Source of the DNA: Sphingobacteriales bacterium | GTDB taxonomy: Bacteria > Bacteroidota > Bacteroidia > Chitinophagales > Chitinophagaceae | Assembly (NCBI GenBank): GCA_016200915.1 | Contig: JACQDV010000037.1 | Coordinates: 1 to 64,000 of the forward strand | Length of the DNA stretch: 64,000 bases | Direction: 5' to 3' | Shown: piece by piece, positions 34,974 to 44,050 of the stretch | Position numbering within the stretch: position 1 is the stretch's first letter | Layout: each line of letters opens with the position of its first letter | Position numbers and translations under genes: made by a program | Notes under the pieces: generated by a model | Told to the model about the DNA's origin: nothing | Database searches by the model: none | The model's input: only the letters and a program-made list of their open reading frames with translations

Positions 34974-37208
34974 TCAAAAAAGTGCTCCGGCAGACAAAAT
35001 AATTGTTCTTCCATCAGACGGATACAACCCACCAGGTCCCGGAAAAAATGCCGGCCTTTCAGTAAAATAATGTTTATCAAAAATGTTATTCATTAATAAC
35101 TTAACATTATACCGTCTGCAAAAACGGTAGGTAAAATTCCAGTCAACCAGCTGGTAAGAAGGTACTTTACCAACCGTACCGCTTGAGTTAGGTGTTACCG
35201 TATTAAGTGCATCAGAAAAAGCGCTGCCAGTGTAACTGTATTGAACAACACTTGAAAACCCTTTGTAAGATACCTGTACTCCATTTCTTGTAATCCATTC
35301 AGGCGACACTTCCACCCGGTTGCCGGTTATATCTTTATTAATACCTCCTGCAACTACTGTCCCTTTACTATACTTTGCATTTATATAAGCTGTGGAAGAA
35401 TAAACAGACAATTGCCACTTTGTTCTGTAACTGGTAATCCATTTAATTGGCTGCACTTCCAAATAAACTTCTGCTCCCTTTGAATGCGAGTTGCCTGTAT
35501 TGGTCTTAAAGAAATATGTTTGATTATTATTGTCAGTTAAAACAATATTACCTGTTCGATTATGATAATTAAGGTAAAATAGTGTTGCATCAAAGTGAAG
35601 GAAATTCTTCACCTTTCCTCTTATTCCCGCCTCTGCATTGTATCCAAATGCATCTCTGATATGCTTATCAACTTTATTGAGTGTGGTAGTTGGTATAATA
35701 TCAGCAAAAATTACCGGCCGGTAGGCTTGTGCCCAGTTAGCAAAAACATTAATGTTGTCAGTAATGTTGTACTGTGAGCCAAAACCCCAAAGCATAAAAC
35801 GATGAGCAATGTTTACCGGCAAATCGTCGGGGTTGTAAGTTTTTATGGTGCCACGCATTTTTGTATCACCGTTTTCATAACGAACACCTGCTGTAAGAGA
35901 TAATTTGGGTAAAGGGTTCCAGCTGTTTTCAGCAAATACAGAAATGTTTTTAGTTTTAAAAGTCAGGTCTCTGCCCCACAATGAGTCAGTTAAAGTCAAA
36001 TCATAATCAAAGCCTGTGGTTCCTTTGCCAAGTTGTTTACGTACTAAATTATTATCTATGTAACGGACACCTGTTACCAGGGTGGCTTTTTTCGAAAAGA
36101 ATTGATAGAAATGCCTTAACCGCAATTCCTGCGCATAGCTATGGTATTTATCAATATCAACCTGCCTCGGGTTATATGAATTAATGGCCGTATTAAATGT
36201 ATCTGCTACTGTTGATAAAGCAATAAATTGTACGCTGTTTCTTGAACCAAGAATAGCTGAACTGATAAAATTGAGCGTTGTGTTTTTGTTCACTTCATAA
36301 TCAAACTGTATTGAAGGCACATGAATTGTTGGGCTGTAATAATTCCTGTTTCGGGTAGATTGACGTGGATTTTCATAAAATTGTTTATCTGTTAGCCCTC
36401 CATTGAGGTGATTAAGATAATCCATGTAATTGTACTCTGCCCTTAGTTTAATTTTAGAAGAAAGGAAATAAATCAAATGAACATGACTGGCGAAATATCT
36501 GTAGTTGCTGTTATCCCGGTATCCATCCGATTTGCGGTAGTTAGCATAAGCATAATACTGAAGTCTTTTTATTTTTCCACCTATCGCATTATAGGTACTG
36601 TACAAGCCGTAGCTTCCGGCAGCGTTTTGTGTTTCAAATGAAATCTTTTTTGCCGTATCCGCTTCTCTGGTAATATAATTTACCATTCCCCCAAATTGTG
36701 CTCCATATTGCAAAGCTCCGCTTCCTCTTACAATTTCAATTTTTTCAATGGACTCGGTTGGTGGATTGAAATGACTGGCAGGGTAACCATACAAATCAGA
36801 ATTAGTCATTATATCATTATGCCGCACATTCATTTCCCATGAGCGATGAGGGTCTAACCCCCTCGCTGCAATGTTCACCTGGTTACCGCTACCATCTGTT
36901 TCATAAACAAATACTCCGGGTATTTTTGAAAACAGCTGACGAGGATTATTGTCCACCTTGTTTACATCTGCTTTTTCAAGATTAATTACTTCAGATTTTT
37001 TTGCAACAAAAAGATAGGTACCTTTTACATCGGGTAATTGTTTAATGATTGACTGCTTTAATCTGGAAATAATCACTACGCTATCTAATATTTTCTCAGG
37101 AAAGCTATCTTTCTTTTCGCCTGATGATTGAGCAAATGAAGCAATGCTTACTATAAATGAAAATATTATCGTTACTGCAAGTCTTCTATAATCTGAATAT
37201 CTCCTCAT
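34974..37208 (-). CDS. TonB-dependent outer-membrane receptor, FecA/siderophore type
   Basis: A 744-residue receptor with a signal peptide (residues about 8-26, ending SFAQ), a plug domain (about 75-185: NPRQLFSKIPGVFVYETDG, VNIAARGLDPHRSWEMNVR, IEIVRGSGALQYGAQFGGM) and a 22-strand barrel ending with an aromatic residue (LSAGALF). It has no carboxypeptidase-like N-terminal domain, so it belongs to the iron-chelate group (FecA-like) rather than SusC. It lies between the haloperoxidase-like genes and the AhpD-like operon, bounded by hairpins on both sides. The ligand is unknown; an iron chelate or a metal/oxyanion complex is possible. Confidence 0.92.
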   Translation of the reverse strand: MRRYSDYRRLAVTIIFSFIVSIASFAQSSGEKKDSFPEKILDSVVIISRLKQSIIKQLPDVKGTYLFVAKKSEVINLEKADVNKVDNNPRQLFSKIPGVFVYETDGSGNQVNIAARGLDPHRSWEMNVRHNDIMTNSDLYGYPASHFNPPTESIEKIEIVRGSGALQYGAQFGGMVNYITREADTAKKISFETQNAAGSYGLYSTYNAIGGKIKRLQYYAYANYRKSDGYRDNSNYRYFASHVHLIYFLSSKIKLRAEYNYMDYLNHLNGGLTDKQFYENPRQSTRNRNYYSPTIHVPSIQFDYEVNKNTTLNFISSAILGSRNSVQFIALSTVADTFNTAINSYNPRQVDIDKYHSYAQELRLRHFYQFFSKKATLVTGVRYIDNNLVRKQLGKGTTGFDYDLTLTDSLWGRDLTFKTKNISVFAENSWNPLPKLSLTAGVRYENGDTKMRGTIKTYNPDDLPVNIAHRFMLWGFGSQYNITDNINVFANWAQAYRPVIFADIIPTTTLNKVDKHIRDAFGYNAEAGIRGKVKNFLHFDATLFYLNYHNRTGNIVLTDNNNQTYFFKTNTGNSHSKGAEVYLEVQPIKWITSYRTKWQLSVYSSTAYINAKYSKGTVVAGGINKDITGNRVEVSPEWITRNGVQVSYKGFSSVVQYSYTGSAFSDALNTVTPNSSGTVGKVPSYQLVDWNFTYRFCRRYNVKLLMNNIFDKHYFTERPAFFPGPGGLYPSDGRTIILSAGALF

Positions 37209-37233
37209 ATCTGTTTATATTTTTAATTTAAGA

Positions 37234-37263
37234 TGAGATTCCCGGCCCGGAGACCGGGTCTCA
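37234..37263 (-). terminator. GC-rich hairpin before the TonB receptor gene
   Basis: Arms TGAGA-tt-CCCGG and CCGGG-TCTCA form a strong two-part stem. It lies 52 bp after the haloperoxidase stop and 26 bp before the receptor start, so it can end the upstream transcript or act as an attenuator in the receptor leader. On the minus strand the arm is followed by TCTTAAATTAAAAA rather than a clean T-run. Confidence 0.5.
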
Positions 37264-37315
37264 TTTTAAATTAATTGAACTTCATAGGTTATACTGTTCA
37301 AAACTTTTTATTATA

Positions 37316-38875
37316 TCAATTACCTGCTCCATCTGAATTTCCTCTTGCAACTGCATAAGCGCCTACTTTTCCCCCTGTAACTAATCCTACTTCACAATCT
37401 GCCCTGTAATGGATACCCGCATACATTCTTGACAGGGAAGCTTCTTTTGCCATGGCATTATACTTATCTGCATTTTCAGGAATGATATAAGATAGTATTG
37501 AAGCGGCAGCGCCACTAAAAGTTGAATGGCCTGATATATATGCAGGAAAATTAGGAATGCCTGTAAGTGTTTTGATGGCGGGATTTAATTGTGTTGGTCG
37601 CGGATTAAAATAATAATATTTAGCATCCCAGCAAACGATGGCCGCATCCATTAATGACATATTCAATAATGCCATATTTCTGGCCCATCTTACCTCACTG
37701 TAATTTTTCTTTATAAAATCTTCCGCTGCTATGGCATCCCAATGCCCCGGAGGAGTGGCAGTTCCTACACCATCGGCCCAATAATGTACAATACGGTAAT
37801 GTTCACGGGTATCATTTTTTATATTCTCAAGTGCTTCGTCTGTTTCCTGTTTCATTTTATCACTTTTTACTAATGGTGGCGGACCCGGACGAATTTGAGT
37901 TACCATTGTGAGAGAATCAAATAAGAATGCTTTTACTTTTCCAAACAATGGCAGCATTGGTGGACGCTTAGGAACTTCTAAACTATACCATGGAGTTTCA
38001 CCTTTCGCTATAGCATCATTTTCTAATTGTGTCCATCCTGCCTGGTTACCTATAGCTGCACCAGCCCTGTCGCCTCTTGCCCTGGTTACAAATTTTTGTG
38101 CCACTGCTTTTCCTAATGCTTCACCAGCATCAATATCACTTCTTACATTAGCGCCGGAAATGATTCTTGCATTTTTATGTTCTGTCGCTTTTTGCTGAAT
38201 AAAATCCTGGTCACCGGGAAATAATAATTTCAGCATTTCCACAGCAGCTCCTTCAACTACCGCATCTTCTGATGGATATGAGGGAAGATCTGATTTGTTA
38301 ACCATTACATTGATGCTGGCATCTACATTATATGGAGCTGCCCTGTTATATAATTTCTTGTAGTGATAAGCAGCAACTAAAGCATCGTACTGCGCTGCGC
38401 TTACATAAGCATACGCTCTCGCTGCATAGGGTGGGTTGGCAAATGGAAACAGAGGATAGGCTAATGGATTATTAGCACTTGGAAAAGGATAGGTTCCATC
38501 AGCATTTTGATATGGTGGCAAATTATGTTTGGCTACCAGTTCTCTCAAAATTTCGTTCCAGCGTAACACGGCACCAGCACTCCAGTATTTCACCATTTCT
38601 TTTTCTTTCTCACTTATATTCTTTTGCCATGCTTTAATTTCATTTACCTGGGCAATATAATCTGGCGAATTAGTTGCTATTGGTGCTGCCACTGCAAATT
38701 CGTCCGGTGCATTTAATAAAATGGGTTTCCATGTACCTGCGTTAGCATCAGTTTTAGAAGGTTGCAAAGCGGATATATCATCTGTTCTGCCTGCTACAGA
38801 TTTTGTACAGGAATGCAGCATCACCAGTGAAACACCCACAACCATTATCAGAGAAAATAATATTTGCTTTTTCAT
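37316..38875 (-). CDS. vanadium-haloperoxidase/PAP2-like lipoprotein 1
   Basis: A 519-residue lipoprotein (lipobox LHSC near residue 23). The C-terminal half carries all vanadate/phosphate-pocket motifs of the vanadium haloperoxidase-acid phosphatase superfamily: K-x6-RP in KYYYFNPRP, SGH in YISGHSTFSG, and SRxxxGxHxxxD in SRMYAGIHYRAD, all between about residues 410 and 490. Members either oxidise halides with peroxide or remove phosphate; the sequence does not decide. It lies 4 bp from the barrel gene and shares its operon with a second enzyme of this type. Confidence 0.88.
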   Translation of the reverse strand: MKKQILFSLIMVVGVSLVMLHSCTKSVAGRTDDISALQPSKTDANAGTWKPILLNAPDEFAVAAPIATNSPDYIAQVNEIKAWQKNISEKEKEMVKYWSAGAVLRWNEILRELVAKHNLPPYQNADGTYPFPSANNPLAYPLFPFANPPYAARAYAYVSAAQYDALVAAYHYKKLYNRAAPYNVDASINVMVNKSDLPSYPSEDAVVEGAAVEMLKLLFPGDQDFIQQKATEHKNARIISGANVRSDIDAGEALGKAVAQKFVTRARGDRAGAAIGNQAGWTQLENDAIAKGETPWYSLEVPKRPPMLPLFGKVKAFLFDSLTMVTQIRPGPPPLVKSDKMKQETDEALENIKNDTREHYRIVHYWADGVGTATPPGHWDAIAAEDFIKKNYSEVRWARNMALLNMSLMDAAIVCWDAKYYYFNPRPTQLNPAIKTLTGIPNFPAYISGHSTFSGAAASILSYIIPENADKYNAMAKEASLSRMYAGIHYRADCEVGLVTGGKVGAYAVARGNSDGAGN

Positions 38876-38879
38876 ACAT

Positions 38880-39848
38880 TTATTTTTTATCAGATGATTG
38901 TTCTGTAGTTTTTTTCTTTTTATTGAAATTCAGAATATAAAATACACCGCCGTAAATGCCGGTACTCTGTCCAACATTTCTTCCGGCAACAGTATAGTTA
39001 CCTCCTCCTATGATGGATAAACCATCAACTGCTTTCACATTATATTTGCCACTCACACCTACCGCAGTCATGTTCATTTTATTGCTGGGGAAGGGCATGT
39101 TATTCTTAGTAATATCAAATCCGCCCATTGTTGTCCAGTTACTTAATACTGCTTCTGCAATAAAGCGATCGCTTCTCCAGCCTGCTCTAAACTGATACTG
39201 CATAGCATCAGGCATATCTACCTCATTAGTTAAATGAAGTTCTGTTGTATAGTAAGAATCTCTGTCAATCTTTATGTTACTCCTGTTAATATAAGTAACC
39301 CCTGCGGTGGCAAACCAATTTTTAACCTGGTAATCTACCAGGCCTCTCAGGGAAATATTTTTGCTTCTTAAGCCAATTGATAATGGCAGGTAATCAACTA
39401 CATAATTGGTAACCGGAAAAGAAAATCCACCCACGGCGTATAATGATAATGTGCCCGGCCCAATTTTTTTCTCAAAGGGCATATACTTTATCCATAAACT
39501 TAGATCCTGAACACCTTTTTGACCATGCAATGTTCCGGCCGTTGCTTTTGTTTGTACATAAGGAATGCTAAACAACACATTCAGCTTATCGCTGATACCA
39601 TAGTTACCCATTATGCCAATCATCTTTGTTGAAACGGTTCCAAAATTGGCATTATCTCTTTTAAAAGTTCCTTCCCAATAATTTTTCCAGCTGCTGTAAC
39701 TATACATGGCGCCGGTACAAAAATTATTTTTTTCCATCATTATGGCATCAGCATCTGTTTGTGCCATTGCGGTAATAGATAAGACGGAAAATAATATGCT
39801 TAGAACAGATAACCTGCCTGTAACAGGGTACCATAATGTTATTTTCAT
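38880..39848 (-). CDS. outer-membrane beta-barrel protein, transporter-like
   Basis: A 322-residue protein with a signal peptide (to about residue 29, MAQ) and repeated amphipathic strands (YGISDKLNVLFSIPYVQTKA, GTLSLYAVGGFSFPV, WFATAGVTYINRS). It resembles the outer-membrane meta-pathway/phenol-transporter barrel group, but I am not sure. It sits between two haloperoxidase-like genes (34 bp and 4 bp away), so it may pass their substrates or products through the outer membrane. Confidence 0.7.
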   Translation of the reverse strand: MKITLWYPVTGRLSVLSILFSVLSITAMAQTDADAIMMEKNNFCTGAMYSYSSWKNYWEGTFKRDNANFGTVSTKMIGIMGNYGISDKLNVLFSIPYVQTKATAGTLHGQKGVQDLSLWIKYMPFEKKIGPGTLSLYAVGGFSFPVTNYVVDYLPLSIGLRSKNISLRGLVDYQVKNWFATAGVTYINRSNIKIDRDSYYTTELHLTNEVDMPDAMQYQFRAGWRSDRFIAEAVLSNWTTMGGFDITKNNMPFPSNKMNMTAVGVSGKYNVKAVDGLSIIGGGNYTVAGRNVGQSTGIYGGVFYILNFNKKKKTTEQSSDKK

Positions 39849-39882
39849 TGCTGAAAAATTTTAATTAGTTGGTTTCAATAAA

Positions 39883-41211
39883 TCATTTCTTCTTCATGTG
39901 GAGACGTTGCACCACAAACTCACCAAGTTTTTTTCCGGCTACAGCACCATTTTCATTGTCAAACCGATAGTGGATACCACCATACAACCTTGACATGGCG
40001 GCTTCTTTCGCTGCACTGCGGAAAGATTTAATCTCCCTGTTCTGAATACCAAACTCCAGTAATGACGTATCGGTGAAAGATAAATTATCACCAAAAAACT
40101 CTGTCATTACTTCGGCTGCTGCTGCTGAGTTAGTAGCATGACCGCTGGTATAAGAAGGGAACGGAGGGGTTTGAATATAAGGACGCCATTCAGCGCTAAC
40201 ATATTTATTGATGATTGTTTCAGGTCGAACATAATTGGTGCGGTATTTCTCATCCCAGCAACTGATGAAAGCTTCGAATACAGCAATACTCGTTTTTGCA
40301 TACGCCGCTACGGCAGTAGCAAAGTCTGCATGTGCTGCTTTAGCTCCAATACCTACAATATTCATCCAGTGGCCGGGAGGTGAAAAACGTTTGGTGGCAA
40401 ACATTACGTGGCCACTTACATTTAACTTAAATGGATTATCATCCCAGAAATCAGCAATATGTTTTTGTTCATCTGTTAAACTGTCGCCTACGTTTTTAAC
40501 TTCCAGCATGTATTTATAATACTCGCTGCTTTTATTAGTAACATCAAACTTAGGAGGACGAACGGGCATGAACTGTGAAGCACTGTCAAGCACTAATGTT
40601 CTTATTTCTCTCCAGTGTGGTTCTACTGCCTGTGCATACATAGGAGGAGTAGGAATCCATCTTCCGGGAGAATCGGTAACGGTATATTTAGAAGCTGTTC
40701 TTGTTTGCGCATAATTATCTTTCTTACTCCATTTCATGATGGTGCCAACAATGGTATCAGAAAAAGCAATAGTGTTTTCCAATACATCTGAAGGCATTCC
40801 TGCCGAATCAGCCATGTGTTTTAAATCAGCATAATAACCCATCATGCTGCCTTCAGGAAAAGTAACCGCATTACCTACTTTAGTAAAAGAAAATAAAGCA
40901 GCTAAATGAAAATCAATTTTCTTTCCCGCTTCCGGCTTGGGCATTTCAGGAAGATGTTTGATTTGCCCGGATAAAGATTGATAATTATTATCCCCTGCTG
41001 CAATACATTCATACGCTGCAATATTTGCATACGCATAATTGCGGCAGGCTATCATGGGAGGGAAATTATTTTCCAGTACGATATCATTTAATTTCTTTAC
41101 TGTTTTACAATACAGCAAAGGATCGTTTGTCAATTTTGAATAATTACCTTCCGTATGCTTACAAGATTGCATAGCCAGCAAAAGGCCTGCAACAGCCAAT
41201 AAATATTTCAT
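39883..41211 (-). CDS. vanadium-haloperoxidase/PAP2-like lipoprotein 2
   Basis: A 442-residue lipoprotein (MKYLLAVAGLLLAMQSC). All three pocket motifs are present: KYRTNYVRP, YTSGHATNS and SRLYGGIHYRFD, in the last third. It is closer in length and motif wording to the enzyme at 47624 than to its operon partner at 37316. The conserved PPFPSYTSGH segment before the acid-base histidine is shared among all three. Activity as haloperoxidase or phosphatase is not decided by sequence. It is the first gene of the minus-strand haloperoxidase unit. Confidence 0.88.
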   Translation of the reverse strand: MKYLLAVAGLLLAMQSCKHTEGNYSKLTNDPLLYCKTVKKLNDIVLENNFPPMIACRNYAYANIAAYECIAAGDNNYQSLSGQIKHLPEMPKPEAGKKIDFHLAALFSFTKVGNAVTFPEGSMMGYYADLKHMADSAGMPSDVLENTIAFSDTIVGTIMKWSKKDNYAQTRTASKYTVTDSPGRWIPTPPMYAQAVEPHWREIRTLVLDSASQFMPVRPPKFDVTNKSSEYYKYMLEVKNVGDSLTDEQKHIADFWDDNPFKLNVSGHVMFATKRFSPPGHWMNIVGIGAKAAHADFATAVAAYAKTSIAVFEAFISCWDEKYRTNYVRPETIINKYVSAEWRPYIQTPPFPSYTSGHATNSAAAAEVMTEFFGDNLSFTDTSLLEFGIQNREIKSFRSAAKEAAMSRLYGGIHYRFDNENGAVAGKKLGEFVVQRLHMKKK

Positions 41212-41287
41212 CTAATTAAGTGCTTTTAAAATATAAAAGTTGTTCAGCCGTCCTTTCTACAGTGCTGAATAAACGTCTCAGACCCCC

Positions 41288-41845
41288 TTATACTTCGGGT
41301 GGTTGTTCAGGTGAAGGCAAATGGCCTTCGGGAAGTGAAGATAAATTATACTCGATATATAACCCCTTGGTTACAGCATAAGCATCCAACTGCCAGTTAT
41401 TTTCCTGCGGCACATATTCAGTCACAAAGTTTTTAAATGACTCTGTATTGGGTGCAGTTGGTTTTTTACTATCGTTATGCTGCTGAAAATCGTTGGCTAA
41501 TTTGAAGAATTCATCCCTGGCATTTAACAAATGCATTTTATCGCTGTTAGGGTAGCACAGCAATACCAGTTCATTGTTTTCCACTTTACGTTTTACATAC
41601 TTATATAAAACACCTTTTACAGTGATCTCACCATCATAACGTTCAAAAGCTGACCAGTTATTCTGGTAAGGCATATTAAGCGGAACCCTTATTTCTATTA
41701 ATTGAGATTCGTCGTAGGAGTTGTTATCAAATTTTGCTTCGAGCTGGCTGTCTTTTCTTTCCTGCATGTAGTTAAACATTAACCGGTAACCAAACCAGTT
41801 AAATGCCAGCATAAGTAAGATGAGTATTGCAAGAATCTTCCTCAA
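41288..41845 (-). CDS. membrane-anchored hypothetical protein
   Basis: A 185-residue protein with one N-terminal hydrophobic helix (residues 4-20) and a soluble periplasmic part with a proline-rich end. No ATG is available: the first start is TTG at 41843-41845, giving MRKILAILILLMLAFNW, a sensible membrane anchor. I recognise no family. It lies between the GH65 gene (59 bp) and haloperoxidase-like gene 2 (76 bp) on the same strand. Confidence 0.6.
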   Translation of the reverse strand: MRKILAILILLMLAFNWFGYRLMFNYMQERKDSQLEAKFDNNSYDESQLIEIRVPLNMPYQNNWSAFERYDGEITVKGVLYKYVKRKVENNELVLLCYPNSDKMHLLNARDEFFKLANDFQQHNDSKKPTAPNTESFKNFVTEYVPQENNWQLDAYAVTKGLYIEYNLSSLPEGHLPSPEQPPEV

Positions 41846-41904
41846 AGCAGTTATTATTACGCCTGTAAGATAAAAGATTTAACGGAAAAGCTGCGTTAAA
41901 CAGC

Positions 41905-43947
41905 CTATTTTATTACAAAAGTTTTCTTTTCTGTACCAACACCTGTTAGCGTTAAACTCTTCCATGCAGTTGGTAATTTTGATTTTACCTGAATGATGCC
42001 CCGGGAAGTAATGTCCAGTCCACCAAAACCCATCAGCATGGCCTGGATAATGCCACCGGCACCTGTTGAAAAATAAGGATTGGTTCCACCTTTCGTTTCT
42101 GCAATCACTCTTAATGGCGGATTGAGATTGGGAATATATGCATCTTTAAACCAGTGATAAGCTTTTTCCCCATCACCTAATCTTGCATATAACAATGCAA
42201 ACACAGCCTGTGTCATAGCCGGTGTTCCTTCATTAGGCACTCTTTGCTCATAATATTCCAGGTCTCTCTTTATTAGTTTAGGATCGGTAATTTCTTTTAA
42301 CGGGTATGCTAATAAATTTACATCTGCCTGTTTAATTCCTTCACCATTATAAGCTGCATGTTCTTTAGTGGTTCCATCCGGAAACTTAAGAATAGGAATA
42401 TTTTTAGCCACATTCATCCAGTCGGCATCAGGTGTAATACCTAAAATCTTTGCCGCCTCAGTTGCGAATTGAAGATTGGCTTTAGCTGCTGCATTGGTAA
42501 AAGCATTATTATCTACATTCTCCGCCCACTCATCTGCTGCTACTACATTTTTAATATCATATTTACCGGGGCCGTTTCTTTCTACCCTGCTTGCCCAAAA
42601 ATCTGCTGTAGCAGATAACAACGGCCAGCCCTTTTCTTTGAGCCATTGTTTATCCTGCGTTACACAATAGTAATTCCAGGCTGCTATTCCAACACAGGCA
42701 GTGATATGATGTTCAAATGGTCCGCTTAAAGCCCATACCGGAGTTTCTTCCACACCTGTCTCCGCACTTTCCCATGGGAACATAGCGCCTTTATAACCTC
42801 GGTTGAATGCATTTCGTTTAGCAGCTTCCAATCTCTGATAACGATATTCAACAAGACTTTTTGCAATTTCAGGATGCAAGACTAATATGGAAGGATACAT
42901 CCACAATTCGGTATCCCAGAACACATGGCCATTATATCCCAATCCGCTTAACCCCATTGGGGAAGGAGATAATGCAGTGCCTTCTCTCACGAATGAATAC
43001 AAATGATATAACATGCTGTGTACATCCTGCTGACTTTGTACATCGCCCTCAATAATAATATCACTCTTCCATAATTCATCCCATGCTTTATTATGAAACT
43101 CTATTAAACGATCTCTTCCCTGTAGCTTGGCATAAATCGTCATACGCTCTGCTTCATTTAATGGATCATCATGATGAGCAGAGGTAATAGATGAACCCAC
43201 AATAGAATAACGATAAGTTTCTCCGGCTTTTACTTTACGGCTGAATTTTACCAGGTGCATATTATTATCCCACATTTCATGTATAACTCTCGGTTCACTG
43301 CCATGTGCTTCACTAAACATGAAGGAATTGGAAGCACACATCAGCAATTTACCGGTGGGGCTTTTTGCTGAAGAAGTTAATAAGCTGATAGTAGTATGCG
43401 GACGATCAATTTCATTGTAATAATTCTGTACATCCTTTAATGCATCCGGTGCTTCCATTACACTGGCGCCGGTGATAGTAATATCTTTTGTTGCTGTTAC
43501 CGTCACATCCATTAATACTGTAAACGGTAAATGCCGAAGAGAATAATACGTGTAGCTGATTTGTGCTTTATCTTCCATAGTAAAGGAAGCAGTAAAGCTG
43601 GCGTGACGCATATCTAATTCCTGTTTCATATTACTCACATTGTTCTTATCCACTCTTCTTCCATCCACTTCTAAATATGAATTGAGCAGGTTAAAGCTGC
43701 GCAGGAAATTACTCACTCTTCCCCGGCCATACAGGTCGTATGCCCCGGCCAGCACTACATCTTTTACTTTAAACGGTTCTGGTGAGGATACAATACCTAC
43801 CATGCCATTGGCTACTGTTATTCCGTAATAATTAGCCGGGTCAATGGTTGTTGCCTGTATTTTCCAGGTATCTGGTTGTTGTGCAATCGTTATAGTAGCT
43901 GTTATTAAAAAAGTTGAAAGAATTACAGAGAATATTTGCTTTTTCAT
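41905..43947 (-). CDS. secreted glycoside hydrolase family 65 protein
   Basis: A 680-residue protein with a signal peptide (about residues 1-22), so periplasmic or secreted. The (alpha/alpha)6 barrel shows the GH65 marks WDTELWMYPSILVLHPEIAK and GYKGAMFPWESAETGVEETP (about residues 330-400), the catalytic region ADEWAENVDNNAFTN with the general-acid Glu, and a final beta-sandwich. GH65 includes trehalose, maltose and kojibiose phosphorylases and a hydrolase branch; export argues for the hydrolase branch, since phosphate-dependent cleavage suits the cytoplasm. It is divergent from the UnbV lipoprotein gene at 44051 across 103 bp. Confidence 0.88.
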   Translation of the reverse strand: MKKQIFSVILSTFLITATITIAQQPDTWKIQATTIDPANYYGITVANGMVGIVSSPEPFKVKDVVLAGAYDLYGRGRVSNFLRSFNLLNSYLEVDGRRVDKNNVSNMKQELDMRHASFTASFTMEDKAQISYTYYSLRHLPFTVLMDVTVTATKDITITGASVMEAPDALKDVQNYYNEIDRPHTTISLLTSSAKSPTGKLLMCASNSFMFSEAHGSEPRVIHEMWDNNMHLVKFSRKVKAGETYRYSIVGSSITSAHHDDPLNEAERMTIYAKLQGRDRLIEFHNKAWDELWKSDIIIEGDVQSQQDVHSMLYHLYSFVREGTALSPSPMGLSGLGYNGHVFWDTELWMYPSILVLHPEIAKSLVEYRYQRLEAAKRNAFNRGYKGAMFPWESAETGVEETPVWALSGPFEHHITACVGIAAWNYYCVTQDKQWLKEKGWPLLSATADFWASRVERNGPGKYDIKNVVAADEWAENVDNNAFTNAAAKANLQFATEAAKILGITPDADWMNVAKNIPILKFPDGTTKEHAAYNGEGIKQADVNLLAYPLKEITDPKLIKRDLEYYEQRVPNEGTPAMTQAVFALLYARLGDGEKAYHWFKDAYIPNLNPPLRVIAETKGGTNPYFSTGAGGIIQAMLMGFGGLDITSRGIIQVKSKLPTAWKSLTLTGVGTEKKTFVIK

Positions 43948-44050
43948 ACGACCTTTATAAATCTGTGAGAGGCTAAATTACAATATATATTTACTGTAAA
44001 AATATTTTGTAAATCCTCTGCCGGAGTTCCACTAAACTGCGAGAGAAAAA

